Below are positions 11,745-22,051 of a stretch of 64,000 nucleotides of DNA, one piece after another. Position numbers and translations under genes: made by a program. Position 1 is the stretch's first letter, and each line of letters starts with the position of its first letter. Source of the stretch: Trichosphaerium sp. ATCC 40318 (lineage: Eukaryota; Discosea; Flabellinia; Trichosidae); contig JALMLS010000322.1 of the NCBI GenBank assembly GCA_038496445.1, positions 434,001-498,000 on the forward strand, in the 5' to 3' direction. Under the pieces are notes generated by a model. That model had not been told where the DNA came from. It was given only the letters and a program-made list of their open reading frames with translations, and did no database searches.

Positions 11745-13971
11745 AGGGGTGTAGCACGTACTGGGAGCGCCGTTGATTACAATAGTTCTTTAAATAGCCA
11801 ACGGCGCTCGTTTGAGGCTATTGCCGAAAAACTTCGAGTTCATGACGTTACTGGGCTATATAATGTGACAAGCGATGATATTAAGCACCATGGAGGCTAT
11901 AGTGTTATGTCATTGTATGTAACATAAACGAATCGCTCTAATTAGTACTAGACACGGTAATTCTATATCTAATTGCGTACAAGAGCTATATCCCAAGCAT
12001 AAATGGAATAGTTGGCAATTTATGTACGTAAACAACAACTGATGATTTCTTACTACCAATCAGTAAGACGCCCAAAGGGTTTAACGACACAATACAAAAC
12101 CAGCAGTACAAACTCAACTCAGTTTCCCAATCCATTGGTATAAAGACTCTATGCGAATGGTATGGCGTAACACAACACGTCTTGCAGCGTTATGATGGTG
12201 GCGGTATTTTATCACTCTACAACGGCTCCATTTCCAGTTGTATGGAATCAGTGTACCCACAATACGCGTGGGAGCTCCAAAAATTCAAGTACGTTAACAA
12301 CTCAGCTGCAAAATTTTGAAACGGCAGCCGTATCGCCTTTTCACATGCCCTATAAAAAGCCCTTTCCATTCTATATTTTGTCTCACAGGTTCATTGCGCA
12401 TTACAGGAACGTACCACAAGGGTATTGGAACGACAAGGAAAACCAAAAAAAGCTGTTTGATCAAATTGCACAAAATCTTGACATTAAAGACACAGAAGGG
12501 TGGTATAATACTTCTACTCACTGTGTAATATCTAAAGGAGGAGGTAGTGTATTAATACATCAGTACGTACAATCACGTGTTGTAGAAATACAATGAACAG
12601 TCAAGTTTTTTTTTTACAGTATACGAACAGTCAAAAGAAAACTAATTGAAAAAAAAGGTACAATGCGTCATTGTCAAGTTGTTTGCAATCAGTGTTTCCT
12701 GATAGAGCATGGAAATATTGGAAATTCAAGTATGGTTGTTTTAAACTATGCCTCTTATTTATTTGTGATACTCTTTAGGGGCTATCCTAGTACAAACATC
12801 TATGATGATAAAAAAATCCATAAAGATATTTTTGAGGAGTTGGCTAAAGAGCACAGAATTCTTCAATTAAATGGCTGGTATGATGTCGAAAAATTAACCT
12901 CTGATCCACATGTTACAATAGTAATCTCAAGGTACACACCAAAAATATATACGAACTCCACATTAACATGTACACATCATAGATACGGGTCGTTGGTTAA
13001 CACGTTAAAATTTTTATACGCAAAACACGAATGGGATATCACTAAGTTTGGATGGAAACACGAATTTTGGCGTCATGAAGAATACCGGTATAAGTTCTTA
13101 AGTAAAATAAAAAGCATATTGGCATTGATACACCGGACAAGTGGTACGATAGAGCGAGAAAAATTAACAAACAATTCTGTTAAAAATAACTTATGGAAAT
13201 TTTAAGGTACCAAGTTTGCTATAGAACACTTGGTTCTATGGGTGCTAATCACTTGATAAAGTATTGGCCAAGGGTACTAGAAAATATAGAACCGGATTAT
13301 GCGTGGGTTTGGGATAGATTTAAAGTAGGTTTTGGACGTAGAACAAAACAGCAGTATGGCTTGTTTATTTGCAATGTTCTTTTTTTTAACAAGTTTTACT
13401 AGACTTCTCGAAAGAGTACTTAGATCTATCTTCAAAGGCGCTACAATTGTAACAGAAGCACAAATAGACTTAAATACAAGTAACCAAGAAGGTATAACCG
13501 TTGATATTTTGCTACCAGAGTACAACTTGGCGGTTGAATACCAAGGTGCGTACACATTTTAACATTAAAAAACCAATTGCATCTGGATAGTACTCGTTTT
13601 AAAAGGACTTTAGGAGAACAACACTATGATGATGTGTTTAAATGGAGTCAATCTTCATCTACACAGCAAATACGGGATGCCGAAAAAATGCAACACTGCA
13701 GAGATTCAGGTTGGCTTAACGTTTGCTTACCAATTACAAACTTTGTTCAGGTATTTGTTTGGTACCAATCCCTTACTGGTGGGAAGGCGATATAGAATCA
13801 ATAGTAGCCACAATAAAGCACTACAAGCCATCTCTTCAAGTTTCAACGCTAATAAGAGCGAAACCCTTGATAACATTAAAAAATTCGTCCGAAAGTACGT
13901 TTTTTCGTAAACTCGTATCATTGTTAATAGAGTTAGGTTTGCTAATGGCGCCTAAACAAATGGTTGTATAG
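11745..13971 (+). CDS. Tandem W-Y module protein with C-terminal Vsr/PD-(D/E)XK-like nuclease domain
   Basis: Four to five further modules run from about 11745: LYNVTSDDIKHHGGYSVMSL, LYPKHKWNSWQF, WYGVTQHVLQRYDGGGILSL, VYPQYAWELQKF, VPQGYWNDKENQ, GWYNTSTHCVISKGGGSVL and VFPDRAWKYWKF. The last exons (13300-13971) hold a different domain: LLERVLRSIFKG, TVDILLPEYNLAVEYQG, a long basic stretch, RDSGWLNVCLPIT, then PYWWEGDIESIVATI. A strand-Asp (VDI) followed by E-x-Q (VEYQG) is the layout of Vsr/DUF559-type members of the restriction-endonuclease fold, where E-x-K or E-x-Q carries the metal-site residues. The frame breaks just after EYQGAY at an intron of about 20 bases or an indel, so that boundary is uncertain. 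Stop is at 13971, 51 bases before a tRNA gene. The start is not identified. Confidence 0.62.
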
Positions 13972-14022
13972 TTGCACGCTGGCGTTGCGGAACACTAAAA
14001 TTTTCCCTGCAATTAACGCGTT

Positions 14023-14094
14023 ATCCGCGTAGCTCAATGGTAGAGCGCTAGACTTCTAATCTAGAGGTTGTGGGTTCGATACCCATCGCGGATG
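14023..14094 (+). tRNA. tRNA-Arg(TCT)
   Basis: A 72-base cloverleaf with no intron. The acceptor stem ATCCGCG pairs with CGCGGAT. The D stem is GCTC/GAGC, the anticodon stem CTAGA/TCTAG around loop CTTCTAA gives anticodon TCT, and the T arm GTGGG-TTCGATA-CCCAT is canonical. Internal A and B boxes (TAGCTCAATGG, GGTTCGATACC) are intact. The discriminator base is G. It lies between convergent module-repeat genes. Confidence 0.95.
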
Positions 14095-14309
14095 AATGAT
14101 ATTTTTTGAAAGTCTCGGAATGCATGAAACACGAGAAAACGGCCGTTTCGTCGACCTCAACCTACTAGATGCTACTTTTTTGCATAGCAAACGTTTGTAA
14201 ATAAAAATTGACGCCAGTTTTATACAATAAGTTTATTTACAAGTTTTTGTTTAGATCAGTGCTTTAACGTGTTGCACCAGTATCCTGCCAATAGTTAGTT
14301 TTAGTTATC

Positions 14310-15402
14310 TTATATAATAATAGTAACATACCGCTGAGAACTGTTTTTTCGCTTCTTGCAAAGTTCTGTTCGGGACCAATCGTGAAAAGGATATAACAAC
14401 CTCAAACTAGGCAGGATTCTATTGAACAACCCGCTTCCACCAAGAGCTGCAAGCATGCCAGTTGATACTCTATACCAACCACTAGGTTGACTTATTTTAA
14501 CCTTATCCTCAACACCTTTGCAACAAGTCAGTGAGTAGGCCAGACAGTGATGTGACATTCTCCACACCTTTTAAAAATGACACAACATGTCCAGGTTCAT
14601 GCCAATGGCCATGTCGCCTTCTATGAGAACTGTGAGTTTTATATTCGTCTAGGCTAGTTTTACGTACACAGCGCCTTTCTTTTTAGATGTAAAGGTTTGG
14701 ATAGGGTACATTGAAGAAAGACACTGAGGGTATATTGATTTAAACCCGCCGCTAGCACCAACTTTCTTTTTTATTTGATAAAAAGAAATGCCTTTCCACC
14801 CATCCTTGTCGGTGATACCAAACGCTTTAGCTACATCTAATAGTTTATAAGCACGTACATTAAAGTGTGTGGAGTAAGTACGTTTTAAATAAGAGAAGAC
14901 AAACTTATCATTTTGCCAAAAGTTTCGAGGTACAACTCTACAAGTTTTGTGAGAGAAAATGTTGGGGTAAGTATCTCGGCTGTACTTGAATTGCCAGAGC
15001 TTCCATTTGTAATCTGGATAGGCAACACGCAAGAGAGTTGATAGAGAGTTAAACCTACGTCAACATTAACGAGGTGACAAAAGGCTGTAAACGCACTTTC
15101 TATTTACTAAATAGGACGCATTACCGCGTAGTTGGCGTTTACTGACGCCGTACCAATCATCTATCGTTTTTAAGTTGAGATTGGCTTCGACTTCTTGTAG
15201 AGCACTTCTTACGCGTTCTACATGTTCCCAATATCCCGCAGGATGTTTATTGGTGCTAACGGCTGGTATTAGATTGTATACATCAGGGACGCTAGCAGTA
15301 CGTTACTGTAGTGTCTTTAGCGCGTGAGGGATTGTTAGAACGTCGCGTAACGGAGTGAGAGCGTATTTTAATGAACCGGTTAGTTACAATCACACGCGCC
15401 AT
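14310..15402 (-). CDS. Shorter W-Y module protein without the nuclease domain
   Basis: This is a minus-strand paralogue convergent with the previous gene. A basic first exon may begin at ATG 15402 (MARVIVTNRFIKIRSHSV), although the join to the next exon is unclear. Modules follow: HPAGYWEHVERVRSALQEV and LKTIDDWYGVSKRQLRGN near 15250-15140, VAYPDYKWKLWQF near 15010, VVPRNFWQNDKFV, ITDKDGWKGISFYQIKKKVG, SMYPIQTFT near 14700, then SGWYRVSTGMLAALGGSGL and LRLLYPFHDW near 14480-14370. The last visible exon ends at a GTATGT donor near 14335, so a short final exon may lie at 14240-14300. No VDI/VEYQG nuclease text was found downstream. Confidence 0.55.
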
Positions 15403-16427
15403 TTAGTAGTTACGAACTTCAATGCGCTTACATTGCGAGTGCCAACAGCAAAAAACAAATCAAAAGTTCAACAACGGTCCTTCCCCCTTTCCAAAAGCGC
15501 TTACATTAGATGTCTATACCGCGAATGTGTAAACAGACAATAGTGCTATCCATTACATGATGAATAAACCAAGAAGAACGGGCACGAAGGATATAAAAAC
15601 AAAAAACAATGAGTTTTCTGAAACACTGAAATAACAGAAGAGAGTGTAAATTTTTGCCACCGCGTGGCACTCACTGCATACGCAATTGGGTAAAAACTGG
15701 ATGTCCCACTTTTTTTTTTCAAATGAATTTCACGTCAATAAAAAGGGTTTAGTGTCTGCAAATCACCAGATCCATCAGTAATTCCTTACTTTACTTCAAT
15801 CAAATAAAATACTCGGGCTTCGGCCTATGGATCTTTTTGTTCCTATTTTCCTCCATTCCATTCCATCGGTAACTGCATGGGCAACTTTTTTATTACTTAC
15901 ATGTTGAGGCAAAATCGTTTTGTAACATTGTACAAATTCTAAGGGTGGCACCTCCGTAACACAAGCTATACAAGTTAAAAGCAGTCACTCAGAGTATGTT
16001 TTTTTATTTGCATGTATTTAACCTTGAGTATACTAGATTGTAGAAAGCAGAATTTGTCTTCGGTTAACAGGTGCAACGAGTCGAAGATTACCAAAACAAT
16101 TTTATCGTTCACCACTCAGGCACGTGAGTTGGCTTGACACCTGTTTTATCCCACAGAGCAAGTCATGGATGTAGAAACAATTAACCATAAAAAGCATGAA
16201 GACGCAACAATTGCTGTAAATAAACTAACTTAGCACGTTATTGTTTGCTTGCCTTATTTTCCTGCGGTCATAGGTAACCCCAGACGTTAGTTAAACAATA
16301 GAACAAGTCATTCTTGAACTATGTTTCCGGTTTGAAGAACAAAAAAGATGAACGTACAAAACATACAAAGTATAATGGAATGTTGAGTTTATTGACGAAA
16401 CAATAAACTAGCTGTTGGTTAAGCTTA
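15403..16427. other. Intergenic, nothing recognised
   Basis: About 1 kb between minus-strand genes. It contains several poly-T tracts and short open frames but no domain, RNA gene or repeat that I can recognise. Confidence 0.45.
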
Positions 16428-16742
16428 CTAGCATTTAGCGAACTCGATGCCTTTAATGTTCGTAGAACCACGACATCCACGTGCAGCGCATGTCGAGCAT
16501 TTTTTTGAACTTGATTTTTTGGATACACCTGGGTAGTTCTTGCTTGGGCAACCATAGCGTTCGTGCTTACATACTTGACCACCATTGTGAACTAAACCCT
16601 TCATTAAAACAAAAACATACCAAGTGAGGTTCTATTACGTACAGTATTTTCTAGAGCAGTATTTACAGAGTATGTCTGTCAACTGGGATTCGACAATGTA
16701 TAGCAAGCAAAGAAATGCGACGCAGAGTAGTACCAGTTTCAT
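16428..16742 (-). CDS. Small secreted cysteine-rich protein (8-Cys mini-protein)
   Basis: ATG at 16742 opens a clear signal peptide, MKLVLLCVAFLCLLYIVESQ. One intron of about 46 bases (donor GTACGT near 16643, acceptor TTTAG near 16598) joins a second exon to the stop TAG at 16428-16430. The mature part is about 65 residues and basic. Its cysteines are spaced C-x2-C-x11-C-x6-C-P, then C-x2-C-x4-C-x14-C at the very end (FAKC-stop). Eight mature cysteines suggest four disulphides and extracellular use, for example as a defensive, predatory or matrix peptide. The function is not known. A second gene at 37859-38253 has the same framework. Confidence 0.75.
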
Positions 16743-17146
16743 TTTTTAAGTGTGAAGTTGTTTGTATTGTTGGTGGCAAGAACTATGCTAACTTAAGTGA
16801 TACCTATTAATAAGTTTGTGATTCCTTAGCATCTTATTACTATTACCTTCTATGCTCCTTGGAGTACCCAAAGAAGTGAATGGAATTTTAAATGATACAA
16901 GTTAAGTATCGGGGAAATAGTTTCTAACGGACAAACTGTAAAAAAACGTGCACCGAGGGGTAGTAGTTTATGATTGACGCTTCGGGCACTTAGGGTGGCG
17001 GTTGAGGGGCAGCCAGAGGTCGAAGACTGCGCACAACCAGCGCTAGTTCTTTTTTTTTTCGAACACTTTCAACTGATGCCAAAAAACATGCCAATTGAAC
17101 TTAACAGCTAGAACTCACAGAAAACTGGCTATCCACTTTACAGTTA

Positions 17147-17977
17147 TTAGCAATTCGTAACCGGTTCGGTTGTGGTGAAAAGAAATTTGTTGGCTATACT
17201 TGTAAATCCGGCCCATCTAGTAGTACTTACTTTTTTCCCATTAATATAATGGCGCTGTTGATGAAATTGACCATCAAGATACCATTCTTTGAACTCTCCT
17301 TCTTGTTTACCATTGACATAACAACCTTGTACTCTTAGCTGACCATTTTGATGCCATTTTTTGTACTCTCCCTCAATTTTACCATTGACGTAAAATAGGT
17401 GTACTTTTAATTGAGAATTAGCATGCCACTCTTTGTATTCTCCATGTATCTTCCCTTTGATATAATAACAATGCTCTCGTAAGTGACCATTTTTATGACA
17501 ACGCTTGTACTCTCCTTCTAGTTTTCCATTGATGTAGTTAGCCTCAAGTTGCATGGCACCATTTCTATGCCAAGTATTGTACACACCTTCAACTAAATTA
17601 TTGACATAATTTGAGCAAAGATACATTTGACCATTTGGATGCCACCTTGTGTATGCTCCTTCGAGTTTCCCATCTATATACTGACATTGAGAAAGTAAAT
17701 CGCCTTTATCATTCCAGTACACTATATGCTGGCCATGAAGTTTACTGTGCTTCCAGTTAGCTGTACACCGCACCTGATATTTCCAAGTATCTGGATCTAC
17801 TTTACCTTTTACCCATTTCCCATGTTTTTTCAAATCAAAGTCAAATCTCGTTGTCGATGATGCATATTTAGATAAAACGGGCCATTTCTGATATACTTCG
17901 TAGTTTAAATCAATAATAATGAACTGTATTTCTAAAGGAAGAATGTTCAAGATGTTGGCATGATTTGAAGTGCTCAT
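17147..17977 (-). CDS. MORN-type repeat protein with F-box-like N-terminus
   Basis: A 276-codon ORF without visible introns starts at ATG 17977 (MSTSNHANILNILPLEIQFI). The LPLEIQFII start resembles an F-box core. From about residue 70, seven to eight copies of a 23-24-residue repeat follow, of the form N-G-K-x-E-G-E-Y-K-x-W-H-x-N-G-Q-L-x-x-x-x-Y-V or Y-I, for example IEGEYKKWHQNGQLRVQ. This matches the MORN-variant (antitoxin YwqK-like) repeat. Such F-box plus MORN proteins are known in protists and abundant in some giant viruses of amoebae (Marseilleviridae). A GTAAGT donor-like site follows the last repeat (near 17229), so the final 25 codons may be intronic. Confidence 0.8.
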   Translation of the reverse strand: MSTSNHANILNILPLEIQFIIIDLNYEVYQKWPVLSKYASSTTRFDFDLKKHGKWVKGKVDPDTWKYQVRCTANWKHSKLHGQHIVYWNDKGDLLSQCQYIDGKLEGAYTRWHPNGQMYLCSNYVNNLVEGVYNTWHRNGAMQLEANYINGKLEGEYKRCHKNGHLREHCYYIKGKIHGEYKEWHANSQLKVHLFYVNGKIEGEYKKWHQNGQLRVQGCYVNGKQEGEFKEWYLDGQFHQQRHYINGKKVSTTRWAGFTSIANKFLFTTTEPVTNC

Positions 17978-19027
17978 CTCTCTTTGTTGAGTTCAATCGC
18001 AGCGTTTGCTATTCTGCTTGCTATTTCAGGCTAATTCTGCCCTCGTGTACGAATTTTGGTATTCAGAGGCTAACTTGCACTATTAATAGTTATTTCGTGC
18101 TTGTATGCCACGTGCAGCTACAAAATTACTATGTTTGACTCTCGGCGAACTGGCTGTATTAACGTAACAAAACTGTCAAAAAACAAATTAAAAAACAATA
18201 AAACTCACTATTATTCGCAACTGTACTACTTTAATTGGGATCGCAAATGAGGTCCATATTTGATTTTGATCCTCCATCACCTCTTACATCTTTTACTAGT
18301 GATAATTCAATGTGTTAAAACAACAGTTGAGAATATGACCTAAAAAGATAATTTCAGTATACTAATATCAGCTCCCTTTCGATACTCCTTAATCTCTGTA
18401 ATATTCAGTATAGAAAGCGTCGCAGTAGGTGTAAGTTGTAGTGTTCCCAAACACTGCAAACACGAGTTGTCTGTATCAAATAACTAAGTACTCTTTCAAC
18501 TTTTAGTATCGGCCGTTAGTAATTGTAGTTTTTAGCTTCTGTTTTACTGTTTAACTTTGCAAGGCTCTTGGTATTCAATAAAAACAAAGGCAACCATGGC
18601 ACAGGTGTTAACTATAGATTCTTTGAGTAAAAACTTGTACAGCCAGAGATCGTAGCTGTTACTTCCATCTTAGTAAATAAGACTTAGAATCACGTTAACC
18701 ACGTACAATATAGGTTCAATCAGTATGGTGGAAAACAACACGCTAAAGCTATGATACAAGCAAACAATTTAACTGCCGTGATCATGAGAAAAGCTTTCTA
18801 ACTGACAGATCTTGGGGAAAAGACTAAAAAATGTCACAAACAAGGGCTTCCAGGATGTGTTCATATTTAAGAAAGCTCACTCGCTCCTCCTCATGTGAAC
18901 GTGCCTTGTAGACATGAAAGCACAAACTGTGTGACATTGTCTTTTTGACAGTATCGTGTTTGTGTAAGCCGATTGTAGCTTCAACTTAAAGCCGTTAAGT
19001 GCCACCTCTATTTGAACGACAATCAAC
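17978..19027. other. Intergenic region between divergent genes
   Basis: About 1 kb holding the promoters of the MORN-type gene (minus) and the YHS gene (plus). A short ATG-led frame at 18596 (MAQVLTIDSLSKNLY) ends after about 19 codons and I do not call it a gene. A CACGTG occurs near 18110. Confidence 0.45.
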
Positions 19028-19937
19028 ATGAAGCTCGTCTTACTTCTTTGTATCGCTTTATTTGTCAGTGTAACATGTGCTTACGGTCCTGTACTGAAAG
19101 GCTATGACGTTGTAGCATATTTCTCATTAAAACCCGATGATAATGGTATCCAAGGGTCCAAAGAGTACGTTTAATGATTTCTCGATACCAGATAGTTAAA
19201 CTGATTTTTTGAAAGCCTTGCGTTTAACTTCACTGGATACGAGTTCTGGTTCTCAACACCGGCGAATATGGCATTGTTCAAGGCTAATCCATGGAAATAC
19301 GCACCTAAATACGGTAGTTTTTGTGCGTGGGGTATTTGCTGTGAGAAACCACCACAATGGCCATGGCACGTGATAAGAAGTTTATTTGTCAAAAGCATAA
19401 AAGTTACTTGAGTTTTCTTTTTTTCCGTTTTGGAGTTTTAGGTAATTGACGTATTTGTAGGGCAAAGAATAACCTAGGACCACCTGCAGATCCGGCTACT
19501 GGTTGGAAGATTTATAATAACGAACTTTACGTTGCTATTGGCAGATCTTATGTTAACAGATTCCTCCAAGATGCTGAAATGCACATTAGCGAAGCTAATG
19601 AAAGGTAATCACAACTTCTGATTCAAACCTGACCCAATTTTTTAACACAGATGGAGTGGCTGGTGGGGTAAAGTTGACGCTGGTCCTTTTAATGATCATT
19701 GCTACCCAGAGAACTGGAGAGAATGCGCTTATCCAAATATACTCAATGGTCAATAAATAAATAACACCACCCTCAAATTGTAACTTTTTTGCAGAACATA
19801 CCTTTAAGAACCTGGCTGAGTATCAGGGCGCTGCAGAAAGATTAGCGGTAAAACGTATTGAATCGAGTCACATACATTGTTGTGGACAAACATTCAGCAA
19901 TCGTCACGTGGTAGGCCAACTATTGGTTCTTTATTGA
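19028..19937 (+). CDS. Secreted YHS-domain protein
   Basis: ATG 19028 gives the signal peptide MKLVLLLCIALFVSVTCA followed directly by YGPVLKGYDVVAYF, the start of a YHS domain. After an intron with a GTACGT donor at about 19167 the domain continues FNFTGYEFWFSTPANMALFK, NPWKYAPKYGSFCAWGICCE. The F-x-x-NP-x-x-Y-x-P-x-YG-x-x-C-A-W-G pattern is diagnostic. Later exons read GPPADPATGWKIYNNELYVA, then WSGWWGKVDAGPFNDHCY and HTFKNLAEYQGAAERLAVKR. The frame closes at 19937. Bacterial and protist relatives are extracytoplasmic proteins suspected of metal binding. The substrate here is unknown. The N-terminal MKLVLL is the same as in the 16.4 kb mini-protein. The last exon boundary is uncertain. Confidence 0.82.
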
Positions 19938-20260
19938 GAACCTTGTCAACCCTTGGATTGCACATTAAGCTCATTGTCAGCTTTTATTACTTTGCACTAT
20001 GTGCCAACAACATCAGCGAATGGAACAAAAGGCACAATCAAACATGCTCTACGTGAGGGATGAAAAAGGTGTAGTTATGAACTAAAAATTGATACAATAA
20101 TCCGTCAATTCCGACAGCTATACCATTATTTGCAACAGTGTTGTCCTAATGCCTGCACTGCCAGAATTGCTTAACCAGGAAAAGAAAATGCTCGCGACTT
20201 AGGAGCCTGTATAAAAATGATCCTACACCACCTCCTATCTCTTCAAATAAAAATTCAAAA

Positions 20261-20355
20261 AAAGACTATTAAACAGGTACTGAGTTAAATCACGTGGATT
20301 GTGCTTTTGTGTAGTCTACTTTCGGCAAACCTTGAGACCCGCTCAAGGTTTACCT
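20261..20355 (+). repeat. Direct repeat with hairpin, copy 1
   Basis: About 95 bases repeated almost exactly 310 bases downstream. Shared text includes AAAGACTATT, TTAAATCACGTGGATTG and GTGTAGTCTACTTTCGGC. It ends in a hairpin at 20327-20351 with a perfect 10-base stem AAACCTTGAG/CTCAAGGTTT around loop ACCCG. Confidence 0.85.
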
Positions 20356-20570
20356 AGACAACTCAAGGGCACTGCGCTCGCATGGGCTTCGCGTAGATTG
20401 GTAACTACTAATAAAAAATCACGGAAAATGGCTCGCTTGCGCTTCGCTAGACTTTTTCAAGCGCTCTGGTACGCTATCACACGATAACACATCTCTAGAA
20501 TTAAAGTATGTTGGATGCCAATTTTGATACGCATACACCCCTACCTAAATTTGCAATAAAAATAAAAAAA

Positions 20571-20663
20571 AAAGACTATTCAAGAGTCTGTGTTAAATCA
20601 CGTGGATTGTGCTTTTGTGTAGTCTACTTTCGGCAAACCTTGAGACCCGCTCAAGGTTTACCG
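20571..20663 (+). repeat. Direct repeat with hairpin, copy 2
   Basis: Second copy of the repeat, about 310 bases from the first. It has the same hairpin (20635-20659) with the same loop. It ends about 60 bases before the next gene start and may belong to that gene's 5' region. Confidence 0.85.
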
Positions 20664-20724
20664 AGCGCCTAAGATCAGATTTTCATTGAAAAGAAGAAAA
20701 CAAGCTGTTAATAACGAACGTGGC

Positions 20725-21183
20725 ATGTTCTTTCGCTCGAATTTAATACAGTTAAGTTGTATGGCGGCTATGTGTTATTCAGATGGATACCGCCATGTGG
20801 AGAAGTACAACGAGCAACTGAAAAACAAATCGCAGCATACAATGCTACCAAAGTATCGCAATGAAATAAGTGCATTTTATGGAGGCGCTACAAGCTATTT
20901 GGTGTTTAACACCCTTACATCAACTCTAATTCCTCATATCGCTCTACCCATAGTACTAATACCGCACGTATGGATCATGAGCCAGTCATTAGCGCTACGA
21001 GATGGTAAATTCAGCTACAAGCACTTTACAGGCGACACTTATGTTGAAACGTATGGAGGTTTAATACAATGGGGTTGTTATTTTTATATATCAGATGCCA
21101 CATTGTTTTCAATTATACGTGTGTATTCTGATTATTTTGATAACTTTTTGACATCAACTGGGTGCCCTGAAAAGCACAAATAG
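20725..21183 (+). CDS. Small membrane protein, possibly MTFP1 (MTP18)-like
   Basis: A 152-codon ORF from ATG 20725 (MFFRSNLIQLSCMAAMCYSD), no intron. The frame is open further upstream to 20686 but without an ATG. A hydrophobic stretch reads SYLVFNTLTSTLIPHIALPI then VLIPHVWIM. The order YSDGYRH, then a T-L-T-S-x-L-IP segment, faintly resembles mitochondrial fission process protein 1, whose core has DT-x-x-WQ-x-x-AS-x-x-IPG. That assignment is weak. The C-terminal half is aromatic-rich with another possible helix (LFSIIRVYSDYFDNF). Confidence 0.5.
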   Translation: MFFRSNLIQLSCMAAMCYSDGYRHVEKYNEQLKNKSQHTMLPKYRNEISAFYGGATSYLVFNTLTSTLIPHIALPIVLIPHVWIMSQSLALRDGKFSYKHFTGDTYVETYGGLIQWGCYFYISDATLFSIIRVYSDYFDNFLTSTGCPEKHK

Positions 21184-22051
21184 TAGTGCCAAATTTATGC
21201 AACTTCGTAATCCTACAGCTGTTACAACACTATATGTTCAATACAATAAAACCACTATCTCGTGCCTTACGTATACGCTGCGTACTTACATGTTCACACC
21301 AGATAACTTGTTCTTGTGAAAAGGATTTCACCCTTTTGCACAAACGTGAATACGATTTTTGGTGAGGCAAGTAATTTGTCTCACAACATTCTATAACGAC
21401 GTGCCGGAGATATCTTTGAATAGTTTATTTGTAGTTGCACGTGATGAACTTGCTTACCTCAAGTTATTATGCTTGCACCCATGTTTACCCTTTGCGCTTA
21501 GTAATGCACGCGTTTGAACGTCACAAACAAGAATTGATGCGTTTTGTAATTTAATTCCGTTTTTGCTACAATATCCGCCGCAGAGATACCACGCGCGTCT
21601 GACAGAGCTATCGAAGATTTAGGCGTGAAAAAATATTATCATAGCAAAGTCGCTTATCAAATTGCCATAAAATACTTCTTAGTCGTTTGGACATCGCTCT
21701 TCTACCGTGGACTATTATACTCGCCAATGGAGGCTAGAAACTGAAGGTGCATGCGCCATTACCTTGTTTTTTGAGCAATTCTTCTCAAATTTTAATATGT
21801 TATTCCCTGTAACTAGGGCTACAACATACCTAAATTTCACCTCTTTCTGTGCCGTTTTTGTTAGATTCGCTCGATGTAACGTAACGGAGCTAATTCTTCC
21901 CAAATGGCATTACTATTCGTTTACACTCGCGTTTTGAGCTTGCGCAATTTCTTTGCGGCGTCTTTTGATTGATCTTGTTTATCTGTAGCTGTCGGTTTCT
22001 AAGTTGCTAATTTTCAATCGTAGACTTTGTACGTGATCGGAGTAATACACA
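21184..22051. other. Intergenic, promoter of the remodeller gene
   Basis: About 870 bases. Overlapping open frames on both strands at 21707-21937 have no recognisable domain. A CACGTG lies near 21440. Otherwise nothing is seen. Confidence 0.45.

Noticed and set aside
18596-18660. ATG-led frame MAQVLTIDSLSKNLY, faintly like an alanine aminotransferase N-terminus
   Set aside because: It ends after about 19 codons and no other aminotransferase motif occurs in the next kilobase.
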